In this document: positions 26,083-36,037 of the stretch, in pieces
Layout of the letters: each line of letters starts with the position of its first letter
How positions within the stretch are numbered: the stretch's first letter is position 1
Origin: Prevotella sp.
GTDB lineage: Bacteria > Bacteroidota > Bacteroidia > Bacteroidales > Bacteroidaceae
Length of the DNA: 64,000 nucleotides
Direction of reading: 5' to 3'
Assembly: GCA_017619755.1 (NCBI GenBank)
Contig: JAFZRU010000016.1
Location: forward strand, 83,971 to 147,970
Made by a program: the position numbers and the translations under genes
Notes under the pieces: model-generated
Told to the model about the DNA's origin: nothing
Database searches by the model: none
Seen by the model: the letters and a program-made list of their open reading frames with translations, nothing else

Positions 26083-27195
26083 TTAGGAGTTAGAGTATGC
26101 AACCGTCCACCCGTTAGCAACTGCCGTGGTAACTGCCGCATTGAAGTCATCGTCAGCCTCGTAGGTAGATTTCATAGCAGAGCGCAAGGTGACGGTCTTG
26201 CTGCTTACACCACTTGCAAGACCGTTAAGGATGACCAACGCGGATGCAATAGTCAACGGGCTGAATGCCAACTTTATACTATATTTAATCCCAGTAATCG
26301 ACCCCGTGATGGTAGTGAGAGCATTGCAATCGATGAACATATCCGAGAAAGCCGTGACCGAAGACAAGTCAAGAACACCGTCTATATTGAGAGTTGTTAA
26401 ACCTCGTGCGCGTTTGAAGGCTCTTAATATACTGGTGCATCTTCCTCCAGGCAACGTTAAAACCCTGTGCGCAGTTGTCCCAGATGATGAACCTTGTAGT
26501 ATGGAGTCAATCTTAAACGACGTTGCTGTTGTCGGTGACAAGTCGAGATTGGGAGTAGCAGTAAAACGGAAAGCACCCCTGAAGTCACTGATAGGTGCGG
26601 CGGGCAATGTGATTTCAGTAAGCGCGGAACAATTATAAAATTGACCTGAAACCGAATCCCCAGAGCCACTTGAATAAAGGCTTGTCAAACCAGTGAAATA
26701 ACGTAGTTCGTTGAACTTTGTGATAGTGGTGTCGTTCTTGAAATTATCTCCAAGCGATGTTACAAGCGAGGCTTCGTATTCCGTAATTTCATCAGTAATT
26801 TCACCTCCCCAATTCTCTACGCAGATTGCTTTGACAGCAGAATCCTCGAAAGTGATGATGGCTGAGGCAATAGCCGTGATTGTCACATCACCTGTAACGC
26901 TTGCTATGGTAATGGTGTTGGTCGTGGAGTTGTAAGCCGTGGAAGTGATGTCGGTTTCTCCCATCATTACGCTTACCGTTGAGGGGAGAAGCACTTTCCC
27001 ACTCGCAGCCGTGAGCGTTGCCGTGTACGAATCCCCACGAATAACCTTGTTAGCCGCAGTCGTGGTAACATCGGTGAATGCAAACGTTATTGCCATATAA
27101 TCACCCCAAACCTCCGCATCTCCAAGAAAGATGTACTTGACTTGTTTCGTGCCAAGGTACGCCCTCGTTGCTTTTCTTTGTCCTATATATAACAT
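26083..27195 (-). CDS. BspA-like leucine-rich repeat tail accessory protein
   Basis: The 370-residue protein begins with MLYIGQRKATRAYLGTKQV, a short N-terminal motif typical of virion tail-tip proteins in Bacteroidota phages. A strand-rich domain follows (about 35-110), then BspA-type leucine-rich repeats (YNCSALTEITLPAAPISDF, FKRARGLTTLNIDGVLDLSS, FIDCNALTTITGSITGI). It has no signal peptide. It may act in host or mucus binding at the tail tip. Its Shine-Dalgarno GGAGG overlaps the stop of the 52-residue gene upstream. Confidence 0.75.
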   Translation of the reverse strand: MLYIGQRKATRAYLGTKQVKYIFLGDAEVWGDYMAITFAFTDVTTTAANKVIRGDSYTATLTAASGKVLLPSTVSVMMGETDITSTAYNSTTNTITIASVTGDVTITAIASAIITFEDSAVKAICVENWGGEITDEITEYEASLVTSLGDNFKNDTTITKFNELRYFTGLTSLYSSGSGDSVSGQFYNCSALTEITLPAAPISDFRGAFRFTATPNLDLSPTTATSFKIDSILQGSSSGTTAHRVLTLPGGRCTSILRAFKRARGLTTLNIDGVLDLSSVTAFSDMFIDCNALTTITGSITGIKYSIKLAFSPLTIASALVILNGLASGVSSKTVTLRSAMKSTYEADDDFNAAVTTAVANGWTVAYSNS

Positions 27196-27207
27196 ACTTA
27201 TCTCCTC

Positions 27208-27366
27208 CTATTCGGTAATGACGTATAGAACATTCGCCTCCTTTGTTGTCAGCGAATTGTATGCTGACAAGGATGTCTCTTGTATCGTGTAATTGCTCCC
27301 AGCCGCCACGGTTATGTTTCCTTCCGAAACCGTGCTGAAAACATCATAAGTCGTTGTTGTTGGCAT
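27208..27366 (-). CDS. Small (52-residue) tail protein with NVLYVI end motif
   Basis: An ATG at 27366 opens a 52-codon frame ending with TAG at 27208 that fits exactly between its neighbours (gaps 12 nt each side). The product starts MPTTTTYDVFSTVSEGNI and ends SAYNSLTTKEANVLYVITE. The ending matches that of the next gene upstream (EYAALEPLDNVLYFIPE), a motif common in phage tail-tip and fibre proteins. It is probably a small virion or assembly protein. Confidence 0.7.
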   Translation of the reverse strand: MPTTTTYDVFSTVSEGNITVAAGSNYTIQETSLSAYNSLTTKEANVLYVITE

Positions 27367-27378
27367 GGTCTTCTAAGT

Positions 27379-27873
27379 TTATTGTTCTGGTATGAAATAA
27401 AGCACATTGTCGAGAGGTTCAAGGGCGGCGTATTCCTCCTCGGTCACAACCCTTGCAAGCAGTTGGGTGATGTTAATTCCAGTTGGAACACACCCCATTT
27501 CTATCGTTGCCGTATCGTGCGCATTGCTGTCATCCGTATGCTTGACGACCTCGAACAACCTCTTCACGCTCCAGCACCAATCGCGCCCATCAATCGTTCC
27601 TTTTGCGACAAGGCCGTAGCTGATGGTGTTCAGCTGGACACCGTCGATGTCAAGCACCAAACGACCCGCCTCGTCCACGGAATAGGTGTAAGAGCCTGCG
27701 GGGGCGTTCGTCAGCTCCACTTGCAAGTTGTCAACGAGCGAGAGGTCTTGCCACACCTTTTTGTCTCCGTCCATGGCGTAGCCAGCAAGCACGAGACGGA
27801 AATCATTGTTCCTTGTGATTCTTATCACGTCCGCGCCTTTATGTGCGCATTGGCAATATGAGGAATTTATCAT
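27379..27873 (-). CDS. Tail accessory protein
   Basis: The 164-residue protein begins with ADVIRITRNNDFRLVLAGYA, seen at the start of many Bacteroidota phage tail proteins. It has a strand-rich centre (APAGSYTYSVDEAGRLVLDI) and ends with LEPLDNVLYFIPEQ, the same motif as its 52-residue neighbour. It lies 24 nt downstream of the giant tail gene. A structural role at the tail tip is likely; the exact role is unknown. Confidence 0.65.
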   Translation of the reverse strand: MINSSYCQCAHKGADVIRITRNNDFRLVLAGYAMDGDKKVWQDLSLVDNLQVELTNAPAGSYTYSVDEAGRLVLDIDGVQLNTISYGLVAKGTIDGRDWCWSVKRLFEVVKHTDDSNAHDTATIEMGCVPTGINITQLLARVVTEEEYAALEPLDNVLYFIPEQ

Positions 27874-27897
27874 CTTTTCTTGCTTTTTAGTATTAAC

Positions 27898-30800
27898 CTA
27901 TCTATTGTAAAGCATTTTGCAATTAGCATAGTCCCAGCATATCATCTGCTTTGTCATGCCGAGACGGTTCAGATTACACCCTATTCGATAGAATGTGACG
28001 GTTTTGGAGTAGCGGTCTATAGACACGAGGTTCATGCAGTCTTGTGACTTCTTCCCGTATTCTCTAACGCTGTCAGACCATCCTACGGCACTGCTTATCT
28101 TCGCGGTATCGACGCAGAACATCAGTTGCGTGTAGTTGGTCGTTATGTTGTTTTCGACGTTGTAGAGCGTTCCGACGCAATCGCGGTGTGTGTGCCCGGC
28201 GAGCCAGCAAACAAACTCTCCGCCATCGTCGATGAAATCTTGCACTATTGGCGCAAGGTATGCGAGTTCGTTGCCTATCGGGAACAAAGGCGGAGTGTTG
28301 AACGTGCTGCCTTCAAGTGGTGTAAGGAAAGATGGATAATGCTGCGCAATGACAACGGCATAGTCGTTGGTCATAGCATCCCCAAGCACCGTTTCAAGCC
28401 ACGTTCTTTGCGCGGCTCGTTCCGTTGAAGAGAAACGTTCCTCAACCTCCAACATTATGTCAAGGCCGATAAGCCGTATCTTCGCACTTGTATAATCTTT
28501 GTACCAATAGCAGCGACCGTTTGTGGCGGCATTCGTTGGTTGCGTCACGCCCCAGTTGCTGACGTATGGGGAAATGAATTTGTTGTAAATCTGCGGAAGC
28601 GTAGGAGTGACCGACGTGCCTGGCTTCACGTCGTGATTTCCGATAACGTTCAAAATGTTTTCAGTTCCGTCTATTGCATCCCATTCCGTTAGCGTGTCAT
28701 CCCAATTATCCCTCACCGTGTCGCCCGTATGCAATATGTCATCTATTTTATCGGAATAGGCGTTGTAGAACTCCAAGACCCTTGACAAGTTCATCTTTGT
28801 GTTCGAGTCGCTGCTTATGTGCATGTCGCTGAAATGGAGCAAGACAAGGTGCTGCGATATTTGGGTACGATATGTTATGTCGTAGCGGAAGTTTTGGAAC
28901 AGCGGCAACAACTCCTTTGTTGAATTGAAATCAAGAATGCCCGTGCCATCGTCCCCAGTTGGTGATTTGCCGTCAACGGTGAAATTGAACGGGAACCATC
29001 CTCTATCAAACTTGTTGGCGACATACACACCCTCGTCGGAGAAATTTACTTTAACCGCGCCTATAAATATCAGTCCATCCGTGGGGTAGCCATTTTTAAC
29101 GCTTTCGTTTGTTCTATCCCAACAATATATGTCGCGAACGACCCAAGAATAGGTCTTTGTGTCAAGGAACAATGCCGATAAGGAAGAACGTGTGTCGGAA
29201 GTTCCAAGTTTAAACGGACACTCTATTCTTCCTTCGTGTATAAGGTTTGGGTGCAAATAATTTCCGTCAACTTTATGGTTGAGCCATAATATGCCTTTTT
29301 GCGAGACAATGTAAATATCCGCTCCGTCTGCATCTCCAAAGTTGATGTAACCTGTGGTCGTGTTCACGTTTGGTACTGATGTTGACATCAACTGCCAGTT
29401 TGCAAGCGAATAGTCGGCTTGTGTCGCAGGAACTGCGCTTAGAGAGCCGTTGACCGTAAAGTCAAACGGGAAATAACCTTGCTTGAAATCGCCCGATGTG
29501 TATGTTGAACCCCAATTTAGCCTAACAACTCCGATAAGCAAAAGGCTGTCGGTCGGATAGTTGCTCTTTATCGTTTCGTTCGTCGTGTCCCACTTATCCA
29601 AGTCCCTTACAACCCAAGAATAGGTCGCTGCGTTAAGGAATATAGCAACAAGCCGCCCGGACACACCGCCAGGCCTGAACGAACACGCAATCTTTCCGTC
29701 TATCACAAGATTTGGATGCGCTGGTTCGCCATTGACCTTTCGGTTAAGGTACAAGATGCCTTTTTGTGAAATGATGCAAATGTCCTCGCCAACAACGTTC
29801 CCGAAAGAAATGCGACCATTCACCGTGTCTATGTCTGGAACGTTCATTGAAAACAACTGCCAATTCGCAAGCGAATAGTCTGCTTTTAATGCCGTGACCG
29901 CCCCATTCATAATCTTCTGCGTAGAGACAGCCCCGTCGTCAAGGCTGCGCTCTTTGACTGAATTTTTGGGGAGTGTTTTTATGCGCGTGACATGCAACTT
30001 GACCGTGAAAGATGTTGTGTCGCTAACTGAGCCTTCCCACAAGCTGAAGCCAAGATAAGCCGCGTCGCCTGTTGCGACAAAAGAACCTGAATTGCTGCCT
30101 GATAGTTTACCCGTGTCGTCAACATTTGTGTATTGTCCGTCAACTTTTATTCTTGTGCTAACATGCCAGTGCATCGTGCTTTCGGTCGTAACCTCCCACG
30201 ATATTTCGTCGCCAACATAAATGTTTCCGATGTATGGGTAAGTCCAAGGATATGAAGCACCCGAAACGGGAGTAACGTTTTCGGTGCAATCCACGTCCAA
30301 TAACGGAACAAGAACCTCCGTCACCGCCCTCTGCGTCATCGCCCCGTCAACGTTGAAGCCCGTAGTGTTGTATAGCGTATAGGTTGCAGCATTTGTCGGG
30401 TCGTATAGCAACACATCGCCTTGTATGCCCTGCTCTCCTTGTATGTTATGGAAATGCAAGGTAAGCAGACCATCAACACAGGTGGCATCGACGGAAGGAG
30501 TGCCGTGTCCGCCATCTATAGTTGCGGAGACACGATTAAACAATCCCGTCACCTCCGACACGTCGCCGTTCTTTCGATAGAATGTTATCTTCCCTTTGCC
30601 AACGCCCAAGCCCACAAGCATATTGGGAGTATTCTTTATGTCTGCCCAATCGTGCTGGTGCGTCACGTTGAGGTCGGTGCCTCCCACATGCACCACGCCG
30701 TCTCCATTCGATGTGACGGGAATGTTTGCCGTTGTTCCGCTCTTCACGCTCGTTCCGTTCACCTGCACGTCAGACACCTTTCCGCTCTCAACTGCTGAAA

Positions 30801-33800
30801 TGCGGTTGCCAAGTGCCGTGTCAGCCGCTGCCCTCGTTGACACCTCGGAGGAAAGTTGTGACGTTGTGGTGAAGCTGCTGTCGTTGGTCAAGTCGCTCGT
30901 TTTCGTAGGAACGGTTATGTTGGCAATCCTTTGCAGATTGAGGGCGTTTGAGCCATTGACCTTCACTCCTTGAACTGGCGCGGTGTATGATATGGGGTAT
31001 AAGTCATCCTCCTTGTGCAAGATGTATTGCTTGCCTTCGTATTGGTTATGCAACAGGATAGGATGGTCCGCATCACCGTCTATCTCCAGCCATTCCTCGT
31101 TATCCCCGTCATAGACATACAAGATAAATTCATCATCGTTAAGCCAATACTCCCCGTCGCTCGGGTTTGCAGGCTCCGTGTCATCCCAATAATCGGGGGT
31201 GAGAACCTTTCCAAGAAGGTCTTGTCTAAGGCTGACAATCCTATTATATACCCCACCACTTGACACAGGGTCGGCAACATCCTTGGTAACGTTCCAAGCG
31301 ACGGTGATATTGGCAACCTTGGAGGAATTGACAATGCTCGACCCATTTATTTTCACGTCGGCTACCTTTCCCGCGATTGCCGTTTGCAAGGTGGTGTCGG
31401 CACTTTGGAGGTCGGCAATCTGCTGCGTGATGTCGGTGAAGCCGCTGCCCGAGTAGTAGTAGAAATGGCTGTTATGAGACACCACGCACGGGTCGGTGAC
31501 GGTGTGCCACTGCTCCATGTCGAACCATTTGAGCCTGTTGCCGTCCTTCCACCAGTCATTAATGCTCGCGTTCTCGTTCACGGGAACGGTGTCCCAGTAT
31601 GCTGGAACTATCACCTTTCCGATGTCCGACAGGTGAGCCATATTGAAGATGTCGCCCTCGATGGTCGCCACGTCACTTTGCAAGTCCGATATGGCTTGTT
31701 CCGCTCCGCCCGATGTGTTGCTGCGCCAATGTTCCAGGTCGCCTATCCTGTTGGAAAGACCCGTGTCTGCGTTCTGCCGTGCGAGCGTTTCTGCGGCAAG
31801 GTCGCTCGCAAGTTGCGCCACCTCGTCACCCCCGCCGTGTGGCACGAGCCTCCCGTTGCTGCCATACCATAGGGTGCAGTCGTTGGCATCGGTCGAAACG
31901 AACAAGTCCGCATTGGTGTTGTAGTACGAGCGTGAATGGCAGTCGCCGGCCTCCTCCCACACGTCATAATACTTGTAGGAGTATATCAGCACGTCGTCTT
32001 CCACATCTTCAACGACGCCAACTTTAAGCAGCAATTTCCCCGTGACGGAATCGACGAACAGCTCATGCGTCGTGTCTTCGTCCGCGTTCCTTCCGTTGTA
32101 GCCCACCTGTTCGGTGGTGGCGTTGGCCACTTCTCCGTCAAGCCGAACAATCTTTCCCCTTGATGCAAGCACCTGTACGTCGCTTTGCAAATGGCCAATG
32201 GCTGTGCTGTTGCCTCTGATGGACGTGTCGTGTTGTGATAATCCGTTTTCAAGCGAAAACACTCTGCTTGCCAAGGACGAGAAGTCCGCCACCACCACGT
32301 CGCCGTTGAAGAGCGAGAACGCCACCTTGTTCTTCCCAATCAAAATTCCAGTGACGAAATTGGGGCGGTTGACGAGGTCTTTCCAGTCGTGGCCGTGGGC
32401 GAGGTTGAGGGTGACTCCGTTGACGACCATCGTCCCATCGGGAGGTGTGGGAATGTAGATAGGTCTGCTCAACGGTTGCATTTCCTCCCCATCCCACCGA
32501 TAAGGGGTGTTTTGCCGCTTGTCGATGTAAATGGCGTCGGTTGACAAGGGTATCAAGTCTTGGTTAGTGACAATGACGGTCTGGTTGTTTTCCGTCACAT
32601 TATCAACTCGAGTTCTGTAAAGACTGGTTCCATCCCATATCACCTTGTCGTCGGCGAGAATGCCTGATGAAGGAAGCCAATAATCAACGAAGAAAAGTTC
32701 CGTCTTTCCGCCACCTTCGACGTCGGCGTTCACCCACTTTCCGCCGTTCCACACGAGCGTCTGCCCTGTGGCCGGGGATTGCAGCCTTACGTCCGTGAGG
32801 TCGCTCAACGCCGTTCCAGTGCCAGTGACGAGGGTGAGGGTTCCACTGCCTCCATAACTTCCTCCACCAGCCGAAACGGCACCGCTGCCGCCTCCCGACC
32901 CTCCCTTTGAAAGGGATTGCTCCAGAGCCTTGATGCGAGAGTACGCCTCCGTCTCGCCTACGGTGTACCTCGGCGTGTCCCAGGGGTAGTCCAGCTTGAA
33001 CTCGTAGCCTAATATCCTCGATTCCAATATGCTGTTGGGAAGCGAGTCGTTCATCACAATGGCCATGCTGCCCTCGATTGGAAGAAGCATATTCGGAATC
33101 ACCGTGCCAACATAAGCCCCACCCCCTATGTGCAGCCCCTTGGCGTTGTCATCATTGATGCTCTCCGCCCAGCGGCTGAACATGTCGCAGGTGAATGTAA
33201 ATTGCCCACGCTTCAACTCGGCCAGATACTCGACGCCGAATTTCAGCAGCCTCTTCTCGGCCTCCGCTACAAGTCCGAGGCTTTCAATAGCCCTCACGTC
33301 CCAGCCAGTCAGAACGAGGGTGTCGTTCACGGAAGGCTTCAACACTTCGTTGGGGAGCGTAGCCCCGTAGTCCTCGTTGGTGAGCAGAGTCAGGGTGTTC
33401 TCGTAGTTGGCCCACCTTGCCTCGAACTCCATCCCGGCAAGGAGAAGACGCCCGTCAGTGGACGGCTGTTGAACGCCTGCATCGCCGTAGGCTTCCTGCT
33501 CGTCAATTTCCGAAACAAAGAGAGCCTTCAACTTTTCGCCCTGCTTGACGTATTTCGTATAGAAAGGGAAATCGGAGCCGTCGAGCAGACAGACTTTCAA
33601 AACATAAGCGTTGTACGTCCACACGTTCTCCGAGCCGTCGCTAAGGGCGTTTTTCCGCGTCCTCGGCTCCGTGTTCACCTCGGTAACTCGAAGGAAACAT
33701 CTTGGGTAGATGTCATCCTTCTTTACGGTCAGCTCAACGCGGTTGGCCTCCTCCACGCCGTCTTCCTCGATGTAGCCGTTCCCGAGCGTGTAGCCGCTTG

Positions 33801-35544
33801 GCACGTCGTTATCGGTGTCGGACAAGGGAAGGCGAAGACGCCTCTCGCCAAGCCCTACGAGGGATGATGGGTCGTCGGTGTCCTCCGTGTAGTAGTTGAG
33901 GGGGACTTCCATGTAGTCAAGGCCAACAAGGCTAATTTCCGTGCCGACGGGGAAAAGAGCCTCGGCTTCGGAGTTGGTCAGGAACGGAGCGTAGAAGCAG
34001 TAGTCTGGATTGAAGATGACATAACAGGTAGTCTCGCCGACAAGAATTTCATAAGTGTCCAACACTACGGACGGTGCAGTGAACGTGGCGCGGCAGTAAT
34101 TGGTTTCCTTTATTTCACTATTAGGGATATACCATTCAGCACCTGACTTGTTGACGTGAAACTCGCCCTCTATCTGGAGTTTGAACGTATCGGATGGAGG
34201 ATGGCAGACACCGTCGGCGATGTCGATGGCAACACTCCTCGCCCTGTCTCCACGATTAGAGCTTGCAGAACCCGGCCAAGTAACTGTTTTCTCTTGCACG
34301 GCTATCCTCTCTTTCGTGTCGCCATACATAAGGAACAATTCCACCTTGCCTACGCACTCCACATTGACGGGGCCTCCAACGCTCGTGTCTTGAGGGATGA
34401 CAACGTGTATTTTGACGATGGCGTTGCTCCAACTGACGGACGATGCTTCAAGCCTCGCTTCATCCGTGTGGCCGTATAACTTGAACGTGGTTCCATAGCC
34501 GCTTCCAGTTATTATGTCATATCCTTTGTTGTTGGCTACGGGGATGGACGCGCTCCACGACGCGGCGGTGTATTCGTGGCCGATTGCAGGAGCGAGCATG
34601 TTCGTGGTTATCTTCTTGTCCGGGCGGTATGAGGTGACACCAGTTCCCGCTCCGTTCTCCACCTGCTCGGCGACCGTTATCTTTAGAACTTTCCTGTATG
34701 ATTCGGGGAGGTTCTTCGTCCCGCCAAGCACGAAGAGCCTGTTGGCGTTCTCGTTGCCGTTCCTCTGCGCCGACATCGTCTCCACCGTGGGCTTGCAAGT
34801 CACGTTGTTTATCACCTGCGGACGCTCGGAGAAAAGGTACGGAACATCGCCGTCGCACTTGCCAAAATGTATCACGCCCCTCTCGCTGCCCCCCGTGACC
34901 TCCGTCTCGTCTGATTCCAAGAGGATGTCACCAGCACCCGCGCTTGGCACCTCGTAAGTCACCCACCACTCGCACTTCCACGTCTCGGCCATCGCGTTGA
35001 GGGACTTTATCATGCCCAGAGAGTCATAGGTCATCAAGCACACCTCGTCCCTATGGGAGGCGGTGGCGTGTATCTGCATGACGTACGGGAGGGAGTTGTA
35101 TGTCTCACCTATGGCATCGAGGCAGCGGATGAACTCACGCACGTTTGCGGTAAGGTTGTCGGTAATAGACCAAGAGCATTCTTCACGCTCCACGTTTTCA
35201 GTACCTGAAGATGCGTTTGTTAGCGTAAACTCGTGGTTATCCCATTTCCTATACGGAGCGACAAGGACAAGTTGATAGTCATATCCGCCCGTGTTTTTGT
35301 TATAAACGGGCGTTTGTTCCTCCATAAGATAGAACTTGCCGAATATCTCGTCCTCTATCCAGTCGCCGATGTGGAAGTACACGGCGGCGTCGAGGGTGAA
35401 GACAAGGGTTATCTCGTCCTTCTCCATCAGCTTGAAGACACGCCGCGAGGACTTGGTGATGGGAATGGTGTAGGCCACCGTTGCGGTGCCGTTATCCACC
35501 CTCTTCACTTCCTCGTATGACCGTGTGCGTCTCTTGTATGCCAT
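27898..35544 (-). CDS. Giant tail-tip/fibre protein with C-terminal metallophosphoesterase
   Basis: This 2548-residue protein follows the distal tail protein, so it is likely the baseplate hub or receptor-binding fibre. The first 800 residues are tail-hub-like (GDWIEDEIFGKFYLMEEQTP). A Gly/Ser-rich hinge (GGSGGGSGAVSAGGGSYGGS) leads to a repeated fibre-like region with many DLQSDV and short coiled-coil segments. Two tandem 150-155-residue modules beginning ADYSLANWQL are encoded at 29883-29419 and 29418-28967. Residues 2231-2548 are a complete calcineurin-like phosphoesterase: FSDMH (Asp2240, His2242), HTGD (Asp2275), GNHD (2302-2305), QHYP (His2402) and GHTH (2450-2453). The enzyme may cut a phosphate ester in the host envelope. 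Confidence 0.88.
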   Translation of the reverse strand: MAYKRRTRSYEEVKRVDNGTATVAYTIPITKSSRRVFKLMEKDEITLVFTLDAAVYFHIGDWIEDEIFGKFYLMEEQTPVYNKNTGGYDYQLVLVAPYRKWDNHEFTLTNASSGTENVEREECSWSITDNLTANVREFIRCLDAIGETYNSLPYVMQIHATASHRDEVCLMTYDSLGMIKSLNAMAETWKCEWWVTYEVPSAGAGDILLESDETEVTGGSERGVIHFGKCDGDVPYLFSERPQVINNVTCKPTVETMSAQRNGNENANRLFVLGGTKNLPESYRKVLKITVAEQVENGAGTGVTSYRPDKKITTNMLAPAIGHEYTAASWSASIPVANNKGYDIITGSGYGTTFKLYGHTDEARLEASSVSWSNAIVKIHVVIPQDTSVGGPVNVECVGKVELFLMYGDTKERIAVQEKTVTWPGSASSNRGDRARSVAIDIADGVCHPPSDTFKLQIEGEFHVNKSGAEWYIPNSEIKETNYCRATFTAPSVVLDTYEILVGETTCYVIFNPDYCFYAPFLTNSEAEALFPVGTEISLVGLDYMEVPLNYYTEDTDDPSSLVGLGERRLRLPLSDTDNDVPSGYTLGNGYIEEDGVEEANRVELTVKKDDIYPRCFLRVTEVNTEPRTRKNALSDGSENVWTYNAYVLKVCLLDGSDFPFYTKYVKQGEKLKALFVSEIDEQEAYGDAGVQQPSTDGRLLLAGMEFEARWANYENTLTLLTNEDYGATLPNEVLKPSVNDTLVLTGWDVRAIESLGLVAEAEKRLLKFGVEYLAELKRGQFTFTCDMFSRWAESINDDNAKGLHIGGGAYVGTVIPNMLLPIEGSMAIVMNDSLPNSILESRILGYEFKLDYPWDTPRYTVGETEAYSRIKALEQSLSKGGSGGGSGAVSAGGGSYGGSGTLTLVTGTGTALSDLTDVRLQSPATGQTLVWNGGKWVNADVEGGGKTELFFVDYWLPSSGILADDKVIWDGTSLYRTRVDNVTENNQTVIVTNQDLIPLSTDAIYIDKRQNTPYRWDGEEMQPLSRPIYIPTPPDGTMVVNGVTLNLAHGHDWKDLVNRPNFVTGILIGKNKVAFSLFNGDVVVADFSSLASRVFSLENGLSQHDTSIRGNSTAIGHLQSDVQVLASRGKIVRLDGEVANATTEQVGYNGRNADEDTTHELFVDSVTGKLLLKVGVVEDVEDDVLIYSYKYYDVWEEAGDCHSRSYYNTNADLFVSTDANDCTLWYGSNGRLVPHGGGDEVAQLASDLAAETLARQNADTGLSNRIGDLEHWRSNTSGGAEQAISDLQSDVATIEGDIFNMAHLSDIGKVIVPAYWDTVPVNENASINDWWKDGNRLKWFDMEQWHTVTDPCVVSHNSHFYYYSGSGFTDITQQIADLQSADTTLQTAIAGKVADVKINGSSIVNSSKVANITVAWNVTKDVADPVSSGGVYNRIVSLRQDLLGKVLTPDYWDDTEPANPSDGEYWLNDDEFILYVYDGDNEEWLEIDGDADHPILLHNQYEGKQYILHKEDDLYPISYTAPVQGVKVNGSNALNLQRIANITVPTKTSDLTNDSSFTTTSQLSSEVSTRAAADTALGNRISAVESGKVSDVQVNGTSVKSGTTANIPVTSNGDGVVHVGGTDLNVTHQHDWADIKNTPNMLVGLGVGKGKITFYRKNGDVSEVTGLFNRVSATIDGGHGTPSVDATCVDGLLTLHFHNIQGEQGIQGDVLLYDPTNAATYTLYNTTGFNVDGAMTQRAVTEVLVPLLDVDCTENVTPVSGASYPWTYPYIGNIYVGDEISWEVTTESTMHWHVSTRIKVDGQYTNVDDTGKLSGSNSGSFVATGDAAYLGFSLWEGSVSDTTSFTVKLHVTRIKTLPKNSVKERSLDDGAVSTQKIMNGAVTALKADYSLANWQLFSMNVPDIDTVNGRISFGNVVGEDICIISQKGILYLNRKVNGEPAHPNLVIDGKIACSFRPGGVSGRLVAIFLNAATYSWVVRDLDKWDTTNETIKSNYPTDSLLLIGVVRLNWGSTYTSGDFKQGYFPFDFTVNGSLSAVPATQADYSLANWQLMSTSVPNVNTTTGYINFGDADGADIYIVSQKGILWLNHKVDGNYLHPNLIHEGRIECPFKLGTSDTRSSLSALFLDTKTYSWVVRDIYCWDRTNESVKNGYPTDGLIFIGAVKVNFSDEGVYVANKFDRGWFPFNFTVDGKSPTGDDGTGILDFNSTKELLPLFQNFRYDITYRTQISQHLVLLHFSDMHISSDSNTKMNLSRVLEFYNAYSDKIDDILHTGDTVRDNWDDTLTEWDAIDGTENILNVIGNHDVKPGTSVTPTLPQIYNKFISPYVSNWGVTQPTNAATNGRCYWYKDYTSAKIRLIGLDIMLEVEERFSSTERAAQRTWLETVLGDAMTNDYAVVIAQHYPSFLTPLEGSTFNTPPLFPIGNELAYLAPIVQDFIDDGGEFVCWLAGHTHRDCVGTLYNVENNITTNYTQLMFCVDTAKISSAVGWSDSVREYGKKSQDCMNLVSIDRYSKTVTFYRIGCNLNRLGMTKQMICWDYANCKMLYNR

Positions 35545-35548
35545 GTTC

Positions 35549-36034
35549 CTATGTGCTATATGCTGGTCTGTCGGTGGGGTTGGGCTCCACCATCCTCAAT
35601 GTGTATTTCGCCATCCCGTGCAAAAACAGCCCGTTGGGGGTGCACGACTTGTACCTCAACTTATATATGATGCTTTGGTGCGATGTCCTTATGTCTATCT
35701 TCCCACTACGGAGTACAATGCAGAAGTTCCTATACTTGTCCAGCAAATTATCCTTGCTGCTCGCCACAAGATGGATGGGAAGCGTCAGCTCCCTCTCAGC
35801 CACCTTCGGGGCGACGGCGGCGTAACGCGTGCCGTTCTCAAGGCGGCACTCGTTGGTGATGTACTCCTTCGACGAGGGAGGGGCCATCAGCGTTTCTATA
35901 GCCCCGTCCTCAAGGCTCACGCCCCAGTTGTCGTAGGCGTCGTACCAAGTGTCCTCCGCATAGTTGCAGTCCTGCTGGCTGGTGAACTCGGGAACGGTCT
36001 CGTGGCATTTGATGAACAATTCTCCTTGCGGCAT
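35549..36034 (-). CDS. Distal tail-like protein
   Basis: The 161-residue protein lies between the tape measure gene and the tail hub gene, the position of distal tail (Dit) proteins in siphophages. Strand-rich sequence fits the Dit fold: VAERELTLPIHLVASSKDNL followed by LDKYRNFCIVLRSGKIDI. The assignment rests mainly on position. Confidence 0.6.
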   Translation of the reverse strand: MPQGELFIKCHETVPEFTSQQDCNYAEDTWYDAYDNWGVSLEDGAIETLMAPPSSKEYITNECRLENGTRYAAVAPKVAERELTLPIHLVASSKDNLLDKYRNFCIVLRSGKIDIRTSHQSIIYKLRYKSCTPNGLFLHGMAKYTLRMVEPNPTDRPAYST

Positions 36035-36037
36035 CGT

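Noticed and set aside
27898-35544. A diversity-generating retroelement target in the tail protein
   Set aside because: No reverse transcriptase gene and no template repeat were seen; the tandem modules differ at too many places of all kinds.
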